From contig CAICTM010000601.1 in NCBI GenBank assembly GCA_903772945.1, forward strand, positions 1 through 57,087: a stretch of 57,087 nt of DNA. Direction: 5' to 3'. Positions 54,040 to 57,087 of the stretch are shown here, piece after piece. Positions within the stretch are counted from its first letter, which is position 1, and each line of letters begins with the position of its first letter. The notes beneath the pieces were generated by a model. The model had not been told where the DNA came from, did not search any database, and was given only the letters and a program-made list of their open reading frames with translations. The position numbers were made by a program, and so were the translations under genes. This DNA comes from Seminavis robusta (lineage: Eukaryota > Bacillariophyta > Bacillariophyceae > Naviculales > Naviculaceae).

Positions 54040-54922
54040 GCACTGTTCCAACGGGAAAATGGGTATGAACACAGAAATCACCACCAAAATACTAGGAAAT
54101 AACAAGGAGGGATGAATCCGGTAGGAGGATCCACTCTCTTGTGTGTTGTCGTGTAGCCTCCTCCGGTTAACTGTTGCCTCTTCAATGACTCAACGACGTT
54201 CGTTCATGCTGTTGGTAGGGCTGGAGTTAACAGTCTTCTCTGTAGGAGCGGTAGCATAGCGATCGTTCGTTGGTTCGAAAAGGACTCAACAATGGTAGTT
54301 CATCGGCCGTCAGCAGTGCAGCAGAGAAAACAACAAATAGATATGAGTTTTGTTTTCTGTGCTCAACTGCAGACGACTGGAGACTTACTCTTGCTTTTCA
54401 AATTGCACCAACTTGGTTGTCATGTACCGAGAACTGACTGCCATCCCATGGTCCATAGGATACAATGAGGGATGGCTTTCGCTTCTGCACCGAAGACAGC
54501 CGGCTTGGGTGAGGCTTGATAGTACGGTTGGTTGGATAACAGAGGTGCGATCGATCGATTGACTCGACTTGTCACTCGAATAATTGAAGGACAACTCACC
54601 TTTTGATGGCAGAGATCTGACTGCCTGCCCATGGTCCATAGAAATGAATGAGGGATGGCTTTCAGTTATGCACCTTTAAATGCAAAACTCACCTGTTGAC
54701 GGCCGAGCTTGGAATTCTCTCCTGAATACCATAGAAATTGAATGAGGGATGGCTTTCGAATCTGCACCTTCAATAACACTCTTGATAATAGGCTTACCCC
54801 TTTTTGTATCAGTCGTTCGTTCGTTCCAACACCATTCTTGTCGGCCAAGCTTGGATTTCTCTCCTGTTTGCCATAGCAATTCAATGAGGGAGAGAAGTCA
54901 GTGCTGCACCTTCAATGATGGA
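54040..54922 (-). repeat. Right arm of the inverted duplication
   Basis: Reverse complement of the 49893-50703 arm with extra modules. On the minus strand, three or four units read GCAGATTCGAAAGCCATCCC-like text, then CTCATTCAATTTCTATGG, and are followed by GTGAGT-like donors. The reading AKAIPH...WTMG recurs. With the left arm it encloses the broken ATPase gene and the 53.3-54.0 kb tandem repeat. Confidence 0.75.
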
Positions 54923-55113
54923 CTTGCGACGAAGCAAGTGAACAGATCGGCAGCATGCATACAGAGGTGCGAGGATAAGATTGAGGCAGTACCTGGTACC
55001 TTTATCCACGAATCAATCTATTTTTATCGAACGAGAACCTGTTACTTATGGATACACATGACCGTTGATTCTGCAACTGAAGTGCGGGTACACTGCAACA
55101 CTAATTACACAGT
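54923..55113. other. Short spacer before the right LTR
   Basis: Nothing recognised; its inner edge abuts the LTR end at 55114. Confidence 0.5.
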
Positions 55114-55543
55114 TGCACTATGCTAAAAGCTAGTGTAAAGATCTTTCGAGTGTTTTGAGTTTGAGAGAATGAAAGTTATGAGAGAGATTAGAAAGCTATG
55201 AAAACTAATCAACGAGAGAGATCATCATCAAGGGATCGTAGATCTGGCTTCCCGCGGGAGACTATAAAGTGTGATAGAGTAGGTTGCGGTAGTAATCCTA
55301 CGTATCTCCACGATCCTAAAACTGAACGCGTGGAAGGTTTGTCTAGCATGGATCTAGTAGCGTGGAAGTACTCCACGCTGGCTAAATATCTAGAGCGATG
55401 TTTCATCATCAACCTAGTATGACTAGAGTGGTCATTGAGAACCCTGTCTCAAATGACTATTCACGAGAGACTCAGTCATGAGTCGAACTCAAACCCTATC
55501 TAGGATCGAGTCGCGAATAAGGCTAAGAGCCGTGTATTTTTTT
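55114..55543 (-). repeat. 3' LTR of the right Ty3/gypsy copy
   Basis: The region matches the left LTR in the opposite orientation. The LTR end (TGCA at 55114-55117) and the block CACTAGCTTTTAGC are shared. A tract reading GGGGGCGAAAAAAA on the minus strand lies just before the LTR (about 55541-55551) and is a candidate polypurine primer site. The exact LTR start is uncertain by several bases. Confidence 0.8.
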
Positions 55544-55675
55544 CGCCCCCTGACAAGGGTCACAGAAGGCGTGACAGCAGTCGGACAAGGAGAACATATG
55601 ATTTAAAGTGCGGGGCACTCTCATGAGATTTGGATGTAGACATGTGCGTCGCACGATGGCAATCCTACAAGGGGA

Positions 55676-57004
55676 TCAGGCCTTGTATGGGTGTATATAC
55701 CTTATGTTCCAAGTCTGGTAGACTGTGCCGCCGTTGGCGGTAGCATGTTGGAGCCGTACAGTGCCATTGTCATTGACTCGGTCTATAGTGTAAGGACCTT
55801 TGTACTTTGGCTGACCGTACTTGCGGTGCTGATACTGTTGAATCATCACGGTATCGTTGACATTGTATTGATGAGGGACACGCGTTGCGTTTTCCCTATC
55901 GTTGTTTTGTTGGATTAGTCGTTGGCGACGTTCCTTGATGTACTTCCAGTTGGCTTCGAACCGGACGTTGTGAATCGCGTCACGATTGAACACGAGCTGT
56001 GCGGGCGTTGCACGCAAGGTGGTATGAATCGTGGCATTCATTGCAAAGCGAACCGCCGTGAGGACTCCATCCCAGGATCCATTCACGAGGTCGTCTTGGC
56101 ACTTGATGTTTTGAACAGCGATCAAGTTGCGTATGGTCTGATGAGCACGCTCGACCATAGAGTTGGCTTGAGGGTTACGCGTAGTGATGAACTTGCGACG
56201 AAGTCCATATTCATCCCGGAGAGTCTTTTCGACCTCTGCGCGGAACTCACGTCCTCTATCCATGATAACCTCAGCAGGCCATGGATACCGAGTAAGCCAC
56301 GTTTGTTCTAGGACGATGGCTACTTCGTCTGCTGCCTTGGAGCAGATCTCTGCAATCTCGAACCATCCGGTTACGGGATCAATCATTGTCAAGCAATGAA
56401 GTGTGCAGGAATTCTTTTTCTTAGGATCCCCGACGTTGTAAGGACCTATCAGGTCAATACATAGTCTTTCCCAAGGGATCTCCTCGCAAGTCTTTGGAGG
56501 CATCAATCCCAGCTTACACGTTTTGGGTTTGTTCATCTGGCAGCTCTGGCAACGCTGACATACGGCCTGCACAGTCTTGCGCAGTCCTTTCCAGGTGTAG
56601 TGTTGGCTGATGGTCAGTTCTGTGCGAGTCTCGCCAGGATGCATCAGTACACCATGGTACCATTCGACTAGCTTCTTCTGCATAGTCTTAGGTACGACGA
56701 TCTTGTCGTCTTTGACTACTAAGTCGTAAGACTTATCCCCTCTGGGGAAAGATTGCTTCTTGTAGTCGTTTGGCTTGTCCCTGAGGAGTTTCTTGATATC
56801 GTTGTCGTCCTTCTGACGATGTTCGATCTCGGGGAACGAGAGAGGGAACTCGCTAGGGAAGTCCTCTTCGTCTGCAGCCATGAGCTCAGCGATCTCGCTG
56901 GCTTCCATCTGTTCTGAAGAACCGTCGTTGTTGGAGATGTTAAGTCTCGACAACGCAACAATTCTAGATTCAGGCAATCTAGAACCACGCTTTTTCGGAA
57001 GCAC
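55676..57004 (-). CDS. Ty3/gypsy integrase (pol C-terminal part)
   Basis: The open frame of about 440 codons begins with text like the RNase H end (RIVALSRLNISN), then an HHCC zinc finger (YHGVLMHPGETR...VCQRCQSCQ), and the catalytic core with D (CIDLIGPY), D (IMDRGREF) and E (NSMVERAHQT). The GPY/F motif (YKGPYTIDRV) near the C-terminus is typical of Ty3/gypsy integrases. A GTG codon starts the frame; a TAA lies just upstream in frame, and another frame carries on the pol text, so the pol frame is broken by at least one shift toward the window edge. All catalytic residues of the integrase remain. It is the same family as 1-1255. Confidence 0.9.
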   Translation of the reverse strand: MLPKKRGSRLPESRIVALSRLNISNNDGSSEQMEASEIAELMAADEEDFPSEFPLSFPEIEHRQKDDNDIKKLLRDKPNDYKKQSFPRGDKSYDLVVKDDKIVVPKTMQKKLVEWYHGVLMHPGETRTELTISQHYTWKGLRKTVQAVCQRCQSCQMNKPKTCKLGLMPPKTCEEIPWERLCIDLIGPYNVGDPKKKNSCTLHCLTMIDPVTGWFEIAEICSKAADEVAIVLEQTWLTRYPWPAEVIMDRGREFRAEVEKTLRDEYGLRRKFITTRNPQANSMVERAHQTIRNLIAVQNIKCQDDLVNGSWDGVLTAVRFAMNATIHTTLRATPAQLVFNRDAIHNVRFEANWKYIKERRQRLIQQNNDRENATRVPHQYNVNDTVMIQQYQHRKYGQPKYKGPYTIDRVNDNGTVRLQHATANGGTVYQTWNIRYIHPYKA

Positions 57005-57087
57005 TCTGACGAAACAAATTAGTACTCTTTATCCTATAGTAAATTGCCGTTTTCCTCAACCACTCAAGCCCGAAACGGTCCGACCAT
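57005..57087 (-). other. Upstream part of the right Ty3 pol, cut by the window edge
   Basis: Read on the minus strand, a second frame gives FGLEWLRKTAIYYR, which may be pol text shifted against the integrase frame. Too short to assign. Confidence 0.35.

Noticed and set aside
1..57087. CRISPR array or bacterial operon
   Set aside because: Introns, microsatellites and eukaryotic domain architectures throughout; no array of equal repeats with unique spacers.

Overview
The window is nuclear DNA from a eukaryotic alga, most likely a pennate diatom. The signs are GT-AG introns of about 70-250 bp, a type II NADH dehydrogenase whose N-terminus ends in the A|F signal-peptide junction used for complex plastids, a guanylyl cyclase/phosphodiesterase fusion, a TIR-like/TM/LRR receptor, and gene islands separated by retroelement debris. 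I cannot name the species from sequence alone.

Layout. 1-8.4 kb is a nest of LTR elements. A decayed Ty3/gypsy pol with its 3' LTR comes first, then a truncated LTR of a second family, then a complete 5.8 kb LTR element (2390-8195) with no recognisable gag or pol. The complete element has a perfect 5-bp target duplication and interrupts a TPR gene in frame. 8.4-9.2 kb is simple repeat. 9.25-18 kb holds NDH2 (minus), an RlmJ-type methyltransferase (plus) and an SDR oxidoreductase (minus), separated by spacers and possible decayed ORFs. 20.8-31.5 kb holds an unknown spliced gene, a long pseudokinase, a secretory PSMB2-like proteasome subunit, a seven-WD40 protein and two small genes. 34.2-39.9 kb is one 23-exon gene that encodes guanylyl cyclase and cyclic-nucleotide phosphodiesterase in one membrane protein; I resolved its exons by frame and splice sites, and several are microexons (5, 9, 12, 16 and 20 nt). 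40-47.6 kb holds three minus-strand membrane or secreted proteins: vWA, TIR-like/TM/LRR, and cupredoxin-DUF305. 48.2-57 kb is again repeat-rich: a 448-bp foldback element, a pair of 0.8-0.9 kb inverted arms around a broken P-loop ATPase gene, a tandem repeat, and a second Ty3/gypsy copy of the same family as the one at the left end, with a long open integrase frame.

Together, the genes suggest signalling and membrane functions (cGMP synthesis and breakdown in one polypeptide, a receptor-like LRR, a pseudokinase scaffold, an adhesin-like vWA protein) mixed with organelle genes (NDH2, RlmJ). No operon logic applies. Two gene pairs are divergent and may share promoters (28043/28531 and 30788/31011).

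The strongest unusual signals are (1) the non-coding LTR element with a self-complementary, self-priming-type primer site exactly at the LTR edge and 15 dispersed copies of the motif beside its other LTR, and (2) the microexon-rich cyclase-phosphodiesterase gene.
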